Positions 25,697 through 35,495 are shown, counted from the stretch's first letter. The stretch: 49,994 nt of DNA from Kordiimonadales bacterium (GCA_015485385.1 WFTS01000045.1:1-49994), one strand, 5' to 3'. Notes: generated by a model not told the origin, from the sequence alone. Program-made: numbers and translations.

Positions 25697-25988
25697 TGGC
25701 TTGACATCTACCGATGAGAAAGTCTCAAGGGACGTGACCATATCAAACCGGCGCGGCCTGCATGCGCGGGCATCAGCAAAATTTGCTAAACAGTCAGGCA
25801 TGTTTGATGCGCGAATCGAAGTGTGCAAAGACGATATGTGTGTTGTTGGCACCTCTATTATGGGCTTGATGATGCTGGGGGCGGCCAAAGGCGAGAGCAT
25901 AAACATCACCGCAACCGGCCCTGATGCACAAAGCGCGCTTGATCAGCTTTGCCTTATAGTCACAGGAAAATTCGGTGAAGCGGAATAG
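25668..25988 (+). CDS. ptsH: HPr family phosphocarrier protein
   Basis: HPr of up to 106 residues. The EI-phosphorylated His is residue 32 in RRGLHARASAKFA, and GTSIMGLMML supplies the regulatory Ser63 expected to be the HprK target. Start choice is open: ATG 25668 overlaps manX by 29 bases and gives an N-terminal extension; TTG 25701 gives 95 residues, nearer the family norm, after a GGGGG tract. Enzyme I is not in the window. It closes the chvI-ptsH run, with a 226-base gap before ahcY. Confidence 0.9.
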   Translation: MLQAKFLGADGLTSTDEKVSRDVTISNRRGLHARASAKFAKQSGMFDARIEVCKDDMCVVGTSIMGLMMLGAAKGESINITATGPDAQSALDQLCLIVTGKFGEAE

Positions 25989-26137
25989 CCGCACCCGTAT
26001 AAAAATATTTTAATTACAATTTGTTAGCGGACTTTCAGTTCCTTTGTGCGCTGCTCTGAAAAGGCTTTTTTCGGGTGTGTGTCCTGCTGGCTTGTCGGTT
26101 TTGAGAATCCAAAAAGTAAATATCAATTAACTATTAT

Positions 26138-26153
26138 ATAAAGATTTCTTTAT
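26138..26153. promoter_or_regulatory. Candidate SamR/SahR (ArsR-type) operator upstream of ahcY
   Basis: ATAAAGA-TT-TCTTTAT is a perfect 7+7 palindrome located 62 bases before the ahcY ATG. It resembles, from memory, the ATAAAGA-type operators reported for ArsR-family SAM/SAH regulators in alphaproteobacterial methionine-cycle genes. A second, 12-base palindrome TGCTATATAGCA (26169-26180) contains TATATA and may be the -10 region, so a bound repressor would sit near -35. Confidence 0.6.
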
Positions 26154-26214
26154 CTTATGGTCGAGGGCTGCTATATAGCACGCTTGTCACACTATTTAGC
26201 CAGCAGGAGTTTCT

Positions 26215-27501
26215 ATGACCGATTATAAAGTTGCCGATCTCTCTCTCGCCGATTGGGGTCGTAAAGAGATAAACATTGCCGAAACCGAAATGCCGGGTCT
26301 GATGGCACTGCGGGATGAATATGGCGAAGCTCAGATACTGAAGGGTGCGCGGATAGCTGGCTGTCTGCATATGACCATTCAAACGGCAGTTTTGATTGAA
26401 ACCCTGACAGCGCTGGGTGCTGAAGTGCGTTGGTCTAGCTGCAATATTTTCTCCACACAGGATCAGGCAGCGGCTGCGATGGCGGCCTCAGGCATCCCTG
26501 TTTTTGCCTGGAAGGGCGAAACCGAAGAGGAAGCCGAATGGTGTATCCACCAGACAATCAAAGGCCCTGATGGCTGGACTCCAAACATTATTCTTGATGA
26601 TGGCGGCGACCTGACCCAGATTATGCACGATGATTATCCTGATTTGATGAAAGACATCAAAGGCATTTCCGAGGAAACCACCACAGGGGTGATGCGTCTG
26701 TATGAAATGGCCAAAGAGGGCCGCCTGTTGGTGCCTGCCATCAATGTGAATGACAGCGTGACCAAATCCAAGTTCGATAATCTGTATGGCTGCCGCGAAA
26801 GCTTGGTTGACGGTGTGAAACGCGCCACCGATGTGATGGTCGCTGGTAAGGTTGCTGTTATCTGCGGCTTTGGCGATGTTGGCAAAGGTTCCGCCGCATC
26901 AATGCGCAGCCAAGGTGCGCGTGTTCTGGTAACCGAGATTGATCCTATCTGCGCGCTGCAAGCCGCGATGGAGGGCTATGAAGTCACCACAATGGAAGAT
27001 GCCGCCGCCCAGGGTGATATCTTTGTGACAACCACGGGCAATAAAGATGTCATCACGCTGGATCATATGCGTGAGATGAAAGATCGGGCGATCGTTTGTA
27101 ACATCGGCCATTTTGACAGCGAAATTCAAATCGCCGCGCTTTCCAATTATGTTTGGGAAGAAGTGAAGCCACAAGTAGACGAAGTGATTTTCCCAGACGG
27201 CAAGCGTTTGATTGTTTTAGCCAAGGGCCGTTTGGTGAACTTGGGCTGTGCCACGGGCCACCCAAGCTTTGTGATGTCGGCTTCCTTTACCAATCAGGTG
27301 CTCGCACAGATCGAACTTTGGACCAATTCAGATAACTATGACCTGAAAGTATATGTGCTTCCCAAGCATTTAGATGAGAAAGTTGCCAAACTTCACCTCG
27401 CCAAATTGGGTGCCAAGCTAACAACACTCAGCGAAGAGCAAGCCAAATACCTAAGCCTTGATGTAGCAGGCCCCTTTAAGCCTGAGCATTACCGTTATTA
27501 A
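26215..27501 (+). CDS. ahcY: Adenosylhomocysteinase (S-adenosyl-L-homocysteine hydrolase)
   Basis: A 428-residue NAD-dependent enzyme that splits S-adenosylhomocysteine to homocysteine and adenosine. Seen are [20 protein letters not shown], the substrate and redox core [17 protein letters not shown], the NAD-binding [18 protein letters not shown] and the C-terminal [20 protein letters not shown] precedes the ATG. It is followed 25-80 bases later by metK, so the two consecutive steps of the SAM cycle are linked. A candidate SAM/SAH operator lies upstream. Confidence 0.98.
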   Translation: MTDYKVADLSLADWGRKEINIAETEMPGLMALRDEYGEAQILKGARIAGCLHMTIQTAVLIETLTALGAEVRWSSCNIFSTQDQAAAAMAASGIPVFAWKGETEEEAEWCIHQTIKGPDGWTPNIILDDGGDLTQIMHDDYPDLMKDIKGISEETTTGVMRLYEMAKEGRLLVPAINVNDSVTKSKFDNLYGCRESLVDGVKRATDVMVAGKVAVICGFGDVGKGSAASMRSQGARVLVTEIDPICALQAAMEGYEVTTMEDAAAQGDIFVTTTGNKDVITLDHMREMKDRAIVCNIGHFDSEIQIAALSNYVWEEVKPQVDEVIFPDGKRLIVLAKGRLVNLGCATGHPSFVMSASFTNQVLAQIELWTNSDNYDLKVYVLPKHLDEKVAKLHLAKLGAKLTTLSEEQAKYLSLDVAGPFKPEHYRY

Positions 27502-27580
27502 GAGCATGCAGTAAGGGCAAGGCTTCATGAATAGTGTTGATAAAAATCTAATGACAAGCGGAAAGGCGGGAAGTGCCGCG

Positions 27581-28750
27581 ATGAAAGATTATCTTTTTAC
27601 CAGTGAATCGGTTTCTGAAGGGCATCCAGATAAGGTTGCTGACAGAATTTCGGACGAGATTGTTGATTTGTATTTGGGCGCTGAGCCTGAGGCGCGCGTG
27701 GCCGCCGAAACTATGGTTACGACCAACCGCATCATCATTGCGGGCGAAGTGCGTGGGCCGGATACAATCACCCCCGATGATGTTGAAGACGTAGCGCGCG
27801 CAGCCGTAAAAGATATCGGCTACGAACAAGACGGCTTCCACTGGAAAAATGCATCGTTTGAAAACCACCTCCATGAACAGTCAGCCGATATTGCCGTTGG
27901 TGTTGATGCTGCTGGTAACAAGGATGAAGGCGCGGGTGATCAGGGCATTATGTTTGGTTACGCATGTGATGAAACCGAAAGCCTTATGCCAGCCCCGATT
28001 GATTTGTCTCACCGGATATTGAAATCTCTCGCTGCGGCTCGCCATTCAGGGGACGCAGATGCGCTTGAGCCAGACAGCAAAAGCCAAGTTACACTGCGCT
28101 ATGTGGATGGCCGTCCTGTAGGTGCGACCAGTGTTGTGGTCTCTACCCAGCATAAAGAAGGGATCACTCAAGAGGCTCTGCGTGAACTTGTACGCGGCCA
28201 TGTGCAAGAGGTTTTACCTGAAGGCTGGATGTGCCCAGAGGATGAATTTTATGTCAATCCAACAGGCAATTTTGTCATTGGTGGGCCTGACGGTGATACA
28301 GGCCTGACGGGACGTAAAATCATCGTGGATACATACGGCGGTGCGGCTCCTCATGGTGGGGGCGCATTTTCTGGTAAGGATCCAACCAAGGTAGATCGTT
28401 CTGCGGCGTATGCTTCGCGTTATTTAGCGAAAAACGTTGTGGCGGCTGGTATCGCCAGCAATTGCACAATTCAGCTTGCTTATGCCATCGGTGTTTCCAA
28501 GCCGCTTTCTGTGTATGTTGATCTGTGGGGTGGGGAGCAAAATATTGATCCAAATCGCCTTTCTGCGGTGCTTCAAGATATGGTCAACCTTAGCCCACGC
28601 GGCATCCGTGAACATTTAGGCCTTAGCCGTGCGATATATGCACGCACAGCGGCATATGGCCATTTTGGCCGCAAGCCTGCCGAAGATGGTGGCTTCTCGT
28701 GGGAGCGCACGGATTTGGCGGATGCTCTGAGATCAGAGTTTGGCCTTTAA
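27581..28750 (+). CDS. metK: S-adenosylmethionine synthase (methionine adenosyltransferase)
   Basis: A 389-residue enzyme making SAM from methionine and ATP. Motifs: [18 protein letters not shown], the [12 protein letters not shown] hexapeptide region, and [19 protein letters not shown]. The ATG at 27581 gives the normal N-terminus with GGGAAG upstream; in-frame ATGs at 27527 and 27551 would add 18 or 10 residues and cannot be excluded. It lies in the same direction as ahcY with little spacing, so both probably answer to the operator at 26138. A GC-rich hairpin follows. Confidence 0.97.
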   Translation: MKDYLFTSESVSEGHPDKVADRISDEIVDLYLGAEPEARVAAETMVTTNRIIIAGEVRGPDTITPDDVEDVARAAVKDIGYEQDGFHWKNASFENHLHEQSADIAVGVDAAGNKDEGAGDQGIMFGYACDETESLMPAPIDLSHRILKSLAAARHSGDADALEPDSKSQVTLRYVDGRPVGATSVVVSTQHKEGITQEALRELVRGHVQEVLPEGWMCPEDEFYVNPTGNFVIGGPDGDTGLTGRKIIVDTYGGAAPHGGGAFSGKDPTKVDRSAAYASRYLAKNVVAAGIASNCTIQLAYAIGVSKPLSVYVDLWGGEQNIDPNRLSAVLQDMVNLSPRGIREHLGLSRAIYARTAAYGHFGRKPAEDGGFSWERTDLADALRSEFGL

Positions 28751-28777
28751 TTAGAACGCCTTGCTTGATAGCTCTTT

Positions 28778-28803
28778 CCCCCTAAGGCCTTGTCCTTGGG
28801 GGG
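28778..28803 (+). terminator. GC-rich hairpin after metK, possible terminator
   Basis: CCCCCTAAG (28778-28786) and CTTGGGGGG (28795-28803) pair over nine bases with one G-U around an 8-base loop. No T-run follows, so it may be a weak terminator or a processing/attenuation structure between metK and divL. Confidence 0.5.
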
Positions 28804-28881
28804 CACTTAGCGTTACTCTCTTGCCTTGGTCTCGCCGGTTCATTCGGGGTGGGATCTGTAGCGGGGGAGGAAAACCACCTT

Positions 28882-31248
28882 ATGGACGGTATTAACTGGT
28901 CATCAGTGGGCCTTTGGGTCCTGATAGGCTCGGCCCTCCTGATATGGTTTGGCCTTAGCTTATATGCTTTTTGGCGAGCTGGCCGCATGACAGACCGTGC
29001 TCAATCGTTAAAAGACCTCGCTGATTTTCTTGATACCATGATTAAAACCGATCACCGGTTTCCGATCTGGATATGGCCCGATGGGCGTCTGCAAGCAGAA
29101 GCGGGGGCGCTTGCGCTTATTGGTCTGTCGGAAACAGTTGGTAATTTGTCTGAAATGGTTGGCCCTAAGGGTACGGGTTTGCCGCGCAAGACTATTCAAG
29201 CTATTCAAGCTGGCTTTGATGATGGTCAGCAAGTGCCAAGCCCTTTGGTTGTTGAACGCGGCAACAAGGCGCCTCGCCTGATCATTGATATACAGTGGTT
29301 GCCGTCAAAGGATACTCGTTGGCCTGCCGCCATTATGTGGCTTGAAGAAGCCCTTGATCAGCCCGACACCCCCGACAAAAAAAGTGTGCGCGCCTTAGAA
29401 CTGCGCATGAAAGATATGGAACAGGCCTTCAACGGTTTGCCCTATCCAGTGTGGATTCGTGCCGTTGGTGGACGGCTTACGCAGGTGAATAATGCCTATG
29501 TAAAAGCAGTAGACGCCAAAAACTCTGCCGATGCCATTTCCAATAGTATGGAACTGTTTGGTGTGAACGGGCTTGGGGCTGCCCGTCAGGCCAGCGAGAC
29601 AAACAAACAAGTGTATGACCGAAGATTCACAGTGATCCAAGGCCAGCGCAGGGCCTTTGCTATCACTCATACGCCTTTAGGGGAAAGCGGCAATGTGCTG
29701 GCGGTGGCGACAGACGTAACGGGGGAAGAAGACGCCCTGTCAGAATTGGCGCGTGTGTTAGAAAGCCAATCAGAAACCCTGAACAGGCTTAGAAGCCCGG
29801 TAGCGATTTTTGGCCCAAAGCAAACTTTGCGGTTTTATAATAGTGCCTTTGCTCGGCTATCGCATATTCCCGAGGAAGCGTTATCTTCAGGAATTAACCA
29901 CAGTGAAATGCTGGACCTGATGCAAAACCAGCGACGCTTGCCGGAACAGGCAGATTTCAGCAAATGGAAGGCGGGTATTTTAAAGCAATATACCCAATTG
30001 ATGGAGCCGTTTGAGGAAATGTGGCACTTGCCGGACGGCACGGCACACCGTGTTGTTACGCAGCCGCACCCGCTTGGCGGGCTTTTGATTTTGTTCGAGG
30101 ATGTAAGTGACAAATTGGCGCTTGAGCGTTCCTATAATACCTTGATTGCAGTGCAGCAGGAAACGCTGGATAATATGCATGAAGGCATTGCGGTGTTTGG
30201 CACTGACGGACGATTGCAGCTTTCTAATCCCGCATTTAAGGAAATTTGGCACTTGAAGGCGGCCGAAATCACCGGGCGACCGCATTTGACGGAAATTGTC
30301 GAAGTGATCGAGGCGAGAAATGATATTGCTGATGATGAAGATCATTTCATCTTGGATTTGGCGGCGTGGGTGGCAGAGCGCAAGCATAAAAGCGGACGCT
30401 TGCGCCACAAAAATGGCCGGGTCGTTGATTGTGCGATTGTGCCGTTGCCGGACGGCGGTATGATGCTGACCCAAAGTGATATCACCGATACATTTATGGT
30501 CGAGCAAGCGCTGCGAGAACGCTCAAGCGCGCTAGAGGCTGCAGACCGGCTGAAAAGCGAATTTATCACCAATATGTCTTATGAATTGCGCACGCCTTTA
30601 AATTCCATCATTGGCTTTGCTGAATTGATGGACCAACGCTTGTTTGGGGATTTGAACGAAAAACAGGCCAGCTATTTAGCGAATATATTAACGGCCTCTA
30701 GCGACCTGAAAGATCTTATCTCGGATGTGCTAGATCTGGCGGTAATTGATGCGGGTGAAGTAAAATTATCGGTAGATGATTGCAACGTCGCTGAAGCTGT
30801 GCGTGAAGCCGCCACATTGGCACAAGAACTGGCCCGCAAAGTGGATATTTCTCTGGCGGTTGTTAATGATTTGGATGTCGGCACAGTCGAGGCCGACAAA
30901 CGCCGTCTGAAACAGGCTTTTTATAATATGGTGTCGTCGATGCTAAGCTTTGCACGTTACGGCGGCGAATTAGCGATTGACCTTATTGGCGATGCAAACC
31001 ATGTAGCGATCTCTATCACGAATGAAGATTCTGGATTGGCCCCGCGTGAACGCAGCCGTTTGATTTCTGCGGTGGAAATGGGGGCCTCGCCGGGCGGCAG
31101 ACGTGCGACAGGGCTTGATTTGTCGCTGGTACGCAGCATCATCAAATTGCACGGCGGGAGCATCTCTTTGGCTCCTTTTGCTGAAGAAGGGCTGACCTTA
31201 ATTTGTCGCTTGCCCAGAAAACAGCCAGAAAAAACCCTTGAAAATTAA
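28882..31248 (+). CDS. divL: DivL-like cell-cycle regulator (histidine-kinase homologue with Tyr at the phospho-site)
   Basis: A 788-residue protein: one membrane helix (about 8-30), a cytoplasmic region with several PAS-like domains (about 180-545), and a kinase-like core. The H-box reads NMSYELRTPLNSIIGFAELM, so the phospho-acceptor position is Tyr567 instead of His, the hallmark of DivL. The ATPase part is degenerate: the N-box is NMVSSMLSFAR (second Asn lost) and the G1 region reads NEDSGLAPRE. In Caulobacter, DivL binds DivK-P and controls CckA and hence CtrA. The ATG at 28882 with GGAGGA upstream is preferred over GTG 28849. It precedes tsaE by 18 bases. Confidence 0.88.
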   Translation: MDGINWSSVGLWVLIGSALLIWFGLSLYAFWRAGRMTDRAQSLKDLADFLDTMIKTDHRFPIWIWPDGRLQAEAGALALIGLSETVGNLSEMVGPKGTGLPRKTIQAIQAGFDDGQQVPSPLVVERGNKAPRLIIDIQWLPSKDTRWPAAIMWLEEALDQPDTPDKKSVRALELRMKDMEQAFNGLPYPVWIRAVGGRLTQVNNAYVKAVDAKNSADAISNSMELFGVNGLGAARQASETNKQVYDRRFTVIQGQRRAFAITHTPLGESGNVLAVATDVTGEEDALSELARVLESQSETLNRLRSPVAIFGPKQTLRFYNSAFARLSHIPEEALSSGINHSEMLDLMQNQRRLPEQADFSKWKAGILKQYTQLMEPFEEMWHLPDGTAHRVVTQPHPLGGLLILFEDVSDKLALERSYNTLIAVQQETLDNMHEGIAVFGTDGRLQLSNPAFKEIWHLKAAEITGRPHLTEIVEVIEARNDIADDEDHFILDLAAWVAERKHKSGRLRHKNGRVVDCAIVPLPDGGMMLTQSDITDTFMVEQALRERSSALEAADRLKSEFITNMSYELRTPLNSIIGFAELMDQRLFGDLNEKQASYLANILTASSDLKDLISDVLDLAVIDAGEVKLSVDDCNVAEAVREAATLAQELARKVDISLAVVNDLDVGTVEADKRRLKQAFYNMVSSMLSFARYGGELAIDLIGDANHVAISITNEDSGLAPRERSRLISAVEMGASPGGRRATGLDLSLVRSIIKLHGGSISLAPFAEEGLTLICRLPRKQPEKTLEN

Positions 31249-31266
31249 CGCAGAAAGCAGCCTCCT

Positions 31267-31761
31267 GTGCCAGACGACGCGCCTAAAGATATGGAAATAT
31301 ATTGCCCCGATCAGGCCTCTACCGAGCGCGTGGCCGCAGCTCTTGCTTTGTCTGCTAAGGCCGGGGATATATTTGCGCTGACCGGGGATTTAGGGGCTGG
31401 AAAAAGCACGTTTGCACGGGCGTTTATTCGCAAGTTTATGGGAAACCCAAATGCCGAAGTGCCAAGCCCAACGTTTACTTTGGTGCAATCTTATGAGGCA
31501 GCCTGCACCCTGTATCACACCGATTTATACCGCCTTTCTGGCCCTGAGGATGTTTATGATCTGGGGCTGGATGATGAACTTTCAGAGGCTATTTTTCTTG
31601 TGGAATGGCCGGAGCGGATGCCCGCCCCATGGTGGCAGAATGCTCTGGAAATTCGTCTTGAGCGCGAGGGAAAAATTTCAGACGGCGGCGATGAAGCCCG
31701 GCGGCTGGTCTTTGCAGGCAATAGGCCGCGTTGGCAGGCTCTTTTGCAGGGGCTGCTGTAA
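31267..31761 (+). CDS. tsaE: tRNA threonylcarbamoyladenosine biosynthesis ATPase TsaE
   Basis: A 164-residue P-loop ATPase that works with TsaB and TsaD in making t6A37 of ANN-decoding tRNAs. Walker A GDLGAGKS is at 40-47, and VPSPTFTLVQSYE and LYHTDLYRL are family motifs, as is FLVEWPERM near the end. A GTG at 31267 is used; an ATG at 31291 would give 156 residues. Its stop shares one base with the ATG of the next gene, so translation is coupled. Confidence 0.93.
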   Translation: MPDDAPKDMEIYCPDQASTERVAAALALSAKAGDIFALTGDLGAGKSTFARAFIRKFMGNPNAEVPSPTFTLVQSYEAACTLYHTDLYRLSGPEDVYDLGLDDELSEAIFLVEWPERMPAPWWQNALEIRLEREGKISDGGDEARRLVFAGNRPRWQALLQGLL

Positions 31762-32489
31762 TGCTGGGTGATCATGCTATGATTTTGGCGGCGGGGCTAG
31801 GCACACGGATGGGCGCCCTTTCTGACGACACTCCGAAACCATTAACTATGGTAAAAAACATATGCCTTTTAGACCGACTGTGTACTCATGCGAAGGCTGC
31901 GGGCATTCAAAAACTAGTGGTGAATGTACATCATTTGGCCGCGCAAATTGAGGATCACCTAAAAGACGATATTAGAGAAGGCTTGGTGGAAATATCTGAT
32001 GAACGCGCAGGTTTGCTTGAAACCGGCGGTGGAGTGAAAAACGCCCTTTCTAAATTGGGGTCTGACCCGTTTTTTGTTCTCAACGGCGATGCACTTTGGG
32101 TGGATCAGGCTGAAAGCAATCTTTTACGGCTGAAATCTGCATGGAACCCGGAACAGATGGATGCGCTTTTACTATTGGTGCCAACACCAGAAGCGCTTGG
32201 TTATGACGGCGTTGGAGACTTTTTCGCCGTCCCCGGTGGGGCGCAGCCGATAAGGTTTCGAAACGAAGCTGAGAGCGCGCCTTTCATGTTTGGCGGTGTG
32301 CAGATATTGACACCGGAGATCTATAAAGACATGCCGAACGGCGCTTTTTCCAATCGCCTTATTTACCGCAAAGCAGCGAGGGCTGGCCGGCTATATGGTT
32401 TGCCTATTATAGGCCACTGGATGCATGTTGGCACCAAGGGGGCGATCGCTGATGCTGAGGCTCGACTTGTTCAGCTAGGGGCGGTGTAA
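31761..32489 (+). CDS. murU: Nucleotidyltransferase family protein, MurU-like (N-acetylmuramate-1-phosphate uridylyltransferase)
   Basis: A 242-residue sugar-nucleotide transferase: signature ILAAGLGTRMGALSDDTPKPL at the N-terminus, metal-binding VLNGDALW in the middle, and a C-terminal HVGTKGAIADAEARL. MurU makes UDP-MurNAc in the cell-wall recycling bypass, and this family normally follows the kinase gene amgK, which itself follows tsaE. Here no amgK lies between tsaE and this gene, so the assignment to MurU rests on family resemblance and the tsaE context. The ATG at 31761 overlaps the tsaE stop, and addB starts directly after its own stop. Confidence 0.82.
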   Translation: MLGDHAMILAAGLGTRMGALSDDTPKPLTMVKNICLLDRLCTHAKAAGIQKLVVNVHHLAAQIEDHLKDDIREGLVEISDERAGLLETGGGVKNALSKLGSDPFFVLNGDALWVDQAESNLLRLKSAWNPEQMDALLLLVPTPEALGYDGVGDFFAVPGGAQPIRFRNEAESAPFMFGGVQILTPEIYKDMPNGAFSNRLIYRKAARAGRLYGLPIIGHWMHVGTKGAIADAEARLVQLGAV

Positions 32490-35400
32490 ATGGCGGCATC
32501 TCCAACCCTTTTTACTATTGACCCATCGGTTTCATTTGTTGACGCACTTGTTGACGGGCTGCTGGCAGAGGCCGAAGGTGACCCGATTGCGCTAAGTCGC
32601 ATGACCATTTTGTTGCCCAACCGGCGCGCACAGCGGTCTTTGCAGGAAGCTTTCCTGAGAAAGCTTGAACAAAAAACCAGTTTATTGCCTGTGATGCGCC
32701 CTATTGGGGACGTGGACGAAGATGAAATCGGATTTTTAGGGGCAGGTCTGGGGCTTGATGTTTCTGATTTGAAACCAGCCATTTCCCCTATGCGCCGCCA
32801 AGTGATGCTGATGCGTCAAGTGATAGCGTGGGGTGGGTTTGAACAATCGCTCGCCCCCGCACAGGCTTGGAGATTGGCGGCAGAGCTGGCCCGTTTTATG
32901 GATCAAGTTGATACCGAGGGGCTGGATTATGCTGGCCTCAAGGATCTGGTGCCAGAAGGCCTTGCGCACCACTGGGATCAAACGCTTGAGTTTTTGCTCA
33001 TTGTCACACAGGCTTGGCCTTTGATCCTTGAGGCAGAAGGTGCGGATAATCCGGTTGTCCGGCGTGATAAAATGCTGCGTATGTTGGCGCGGGCATGGCA
33101 AACAAAGCCGCCATCTGGCAAAATTATCGCAGCAGGGTCGACAGGCTCGATACCGGCAGCCGCAGATTTGCTTGCCGTGGTTGCCCGGCTGCCCGAAGGC
33201 TGTGTGGTGCTGCCCGGGTTTGATAGCAATCAAAGTGATGCATGCTGGGATGCACTTGATGCCACCCACCCGCAAGCGGCCATGAAAAACCTGATCGAAC
33301 AGATGGGGGTCAGCCGTTATGAGGTTGCGCGTTGGCCGGGCTCTGAACCCAATGAATATACTGCCAGAAGTACGTTCTTACGTGCCGCGCTTCTACCCTC
33401 TGTTCTTACGTCTGAATGGCGTTTGATAAACCATAAAATCAGATCAGATGATCAGTTGTTTGGTGGATTGCAGGCGATCACGTCTCCAACACGGCGCGAA
33501 GAGGCTGATGCTATTGCAGTCTTAATGCGAGAAACTCTGGAAACACCCGGCAAAACGGCAGCTCTTGTTACCCCTGACCGCCAGCTTGCACGTCATGTGC
33601 GGGCCAGTTTAACACGGTGGGCAATTGATATTGATGATTCAGGTGGGGACCGGGCTCTAAATACTATGCCGGGCCGTTTCCTTGGTCTGATTGCGCAAGC
33701 TGTGTCTGATAATTTGGCTCCGGTTCCATTGCTGGCGCTGTTGCAACACCCTCTTGTTGCTATGGGGCAAGAACGTGCTCACTATTTAGAGGCAGTTCGG
33801 CGGCTTGATAAATTTGTACTTCGGGGAGTACGTCCCGCAGGTGGCGCGGATGGCCTTATGGCACGCGCCTCTGTTGTTGCCGCCGATACTAAAGCGACAT
33901 TTAATGATAATGACACAGCTTTGTTAGGGCAGTTTCTCACGGCCTTAAAGCCGCTGATGGATGCCTTTGATGAGGGGGCGACACTACAAGATATTGTGGG
34001 CATGCATATAAAGGCGGCTGAAACACTTGCTGCAACATCAGAGCAAACCGGAGATACAGTGATTTGGTGTGGCGAGGCTGGGCGCGCACTGGCAGATGGT
34101 CTTGCTGATTTACTGTCAGAGGCGGCTATGCTTGGGGATGTGCCTCAGGATGGGTATGCCGCGCTGTTTGCGGAAATGCTCGCGCCTATTACAGTGCGCC
34201 CGGTATGGCGCCGACATCCACGGCTTAGCATATGGGGGCCACTGGAAGCTCGCTTGCAGCGCGCGGATGTGATGATCCTTGGCGGCTTGAACGAAGGTGT
34301 TTGGCCTGGAGAAATTCAAAGCGATCCTTGGATGAACCGGCCGATGCGCGCCGACTATAAATTACCGCCTCTTGAGCGCCGAATAGGGCAGTCAGCACAC
34401 GATTTCTTGCAAGCCGCCTCGGGCGGGACGGTTTTTTTAACACGCGCGGAAAAAGTGGATGGCTCCCCCACGGTGCCGAGCCGTTGGTGGTTCAGAATAG
34501 AGGCGCTTGCCGGCAAGCCTATACCCCAAGCGACACAATATCTGGACTGGGCAGCGCGGCTTTCTGTTGCAGACCGTGCGCCAGCGCTGGACCCGCCAGC
34601 CCCCACACCGCCCCTATCCGCGCGGCCAAAACGGTTGTCCGTAACCCAAGTGGAAACTTGGATGCGGGATCCTTACGGCTTGTATGCCAACAAAATACTT
34701 GGTCTTCGCAAACTTGATCCGGTGGATGATAGCCCGTCTGCATCTACCAAAGGCACTTTGTTGCATGAAGCTTTGGAGAAATTTTTACAAGAAGACGTGC
34801 CTAAATATGAAGCCGAAGGTTTGGCGCGTTTGATTGCGGTTGGGCGCCGTGTGTTTGAGCCTGTCTTAACCCAACCAACCGTTTATGCTTTTTGGTGGCC
34901 GCGCTTCGAACATATCGCAAAATGGTTTGTTGAGAACGAAAAAACCCGCGCCCAAACCTATGAAGTTGCCGCCGTTGAACGCCGAGCAAAAGCGATTGTT
35001 CCGGGCACTGATTTTACCCTTGTTGCGAAAGCTGACCGCATTGACCGTAAATTGGAAACAGGCGGCTTAGAGGTAATTGATTATAAAACGGGAAATGTTC
35101 CGGGTGCGAAACAAGTGGCTGCTGGCTTTGCTCCCCAATTGCCATTAGAGGCATGGCTCGCTGAAGTAGGCGGCTTTGAAGGCCTTGCGGCTGCGGCAGT
35201 GGAGGACCTGATTTATTGGGAACTGAAAGGCGGAGTTCCTGTTCAGAAACAGAAAAGGCCAGTGAAAGATATTGCACACACTGTCACAGCAGCTCTCACG
35301 GGGTTGCAGGGCCTTATAGAGGCGTTCAAAAACCCTTCAACGCCGTATTTGTCGAACCCCAAACCAGACATGGCAGGATACGGGGACTATGATCATCTTG

Positions 35401-35495
35401 CGCGGGTGAAAGAATGGCGCGGTGGGCAAAGCCCTATTTCGAGCGATCCTATGCAATCCGGCACTCCTTTGTTAGACGGGAAGACAGATGGCTGA
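32490..35495 (+). CDS. addB: Double-strand break repair protein AddB
   Basis: A 1001-residue subunit of the AddAB helicase-nuclease, the alphaproteobacterial counterpart of RecBCD, which resects double-strand breaks and loads RecA. The C-terminal PD-(D/E)XK nuclease is recognised by GGLEVIDYKTGNVPGAKQ (about residue 855-870), preceded by KADRID and SVTQVETWMRDPYGLYA. The N-terminal half (LFTIDPSVSFVDALVDGLLA, LLPNRRAQRSL) is the non-translocating helicase-like part without a Walker A. It starts immediately after the murU stop and overlaps addA by eight bases. Confidence 0.95.
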   Translation: MAASPTLFTIDPSVSFVDALVDGLLAEAEGDPIALSRMTILLPNRRAQRSLQEAFLRKLEQKTSLLPVMRPIGDVDEDEIGFLGAGLGLDVSDLKPAISPMRRQVMLMRQVIAWGGFEQSLAPAQAWRLAAELARFMDQVDTEGLDYAGLKDLVPEGLAHHWDQTLEFLLIVTQAWPLILEAEGADNPVVRRDKMLRMLARAWQTKPPSGKIIAAGSTGSIPAAADLLAVVARLPEGCVVLPGFDSNQSDACWDALDATHPQAAMKNLIEQMGVSRYEVARWPGSEPNEYTARSTFLRAALLPSVLTSEWRLINHKIRSDDQLFGGLQAITSPTRREEADAIAVLMRETLETPGKTAALVTPDRQLARHVRASLTRWAIDIDDSGGDRALNTMPGRFLGLIAQAVSDNLAPVPLLALLQHPLVAMGQERAHYLEAVRRLDKFVLRGVRPAGGADGLMARASVVAADTKATFNDNDTALLGQFLTALKPLMDAFDEGATLQDIVGMHIKAAETLAATSEQTGDTVIWCGEAGRALADGLADLLSEAAMLGDVPQDGYAALFAEMLAPITVRPVWRRHPRLSIWGPLEARLQRADVMILGGLNEGVWPGEIQSDPWMNRPMRADYKLPPLERRIGQSAHDFLQAASGGTVFLTRAEKVDGSPTVPSRWWFRIEALAGKPIPQATQYLDWAARLSVADRAPALDPPAPTPPLSARPKRLSVTQVETWMRDPYGLYANKILGLRKLDPVDDSPSASTKGTLLHEALEKFLQEDVPKYEAEGLARLIAVGRRVFEPVLTQPTVYAFWWPRFEHIAKWFVENEKTRAQTYEVAAVERRAKAIVPGTDFTLVAKADRIDRKLETGGLEVIDYKTGNVPGAKQVAAGFAPQLPLEAWLAEVGGFEGLAAAAVEDLIYWELKGGVPVQKQKRPVKDIAHTVTAALTGLQGLIEAFKNPSTPYLSNPKPDMAGYGDYDHLARVKEWRGGQSPISSDPMQSGTPLLDGKTDG

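Noticed and set aside
24985-25707. 240-codon reverse frame across rapZ and manX
   Set aside because: Antisense to two conserved genes; no motif and no ribosome-binding site.
26041-26110. Possible SAH riboswitch or terminator in the ptsH-ahcY gap
   Set aside because: I could not form a conserved riboswitch core, and the AAAAGGCTTTT element gives only a four-base stem.
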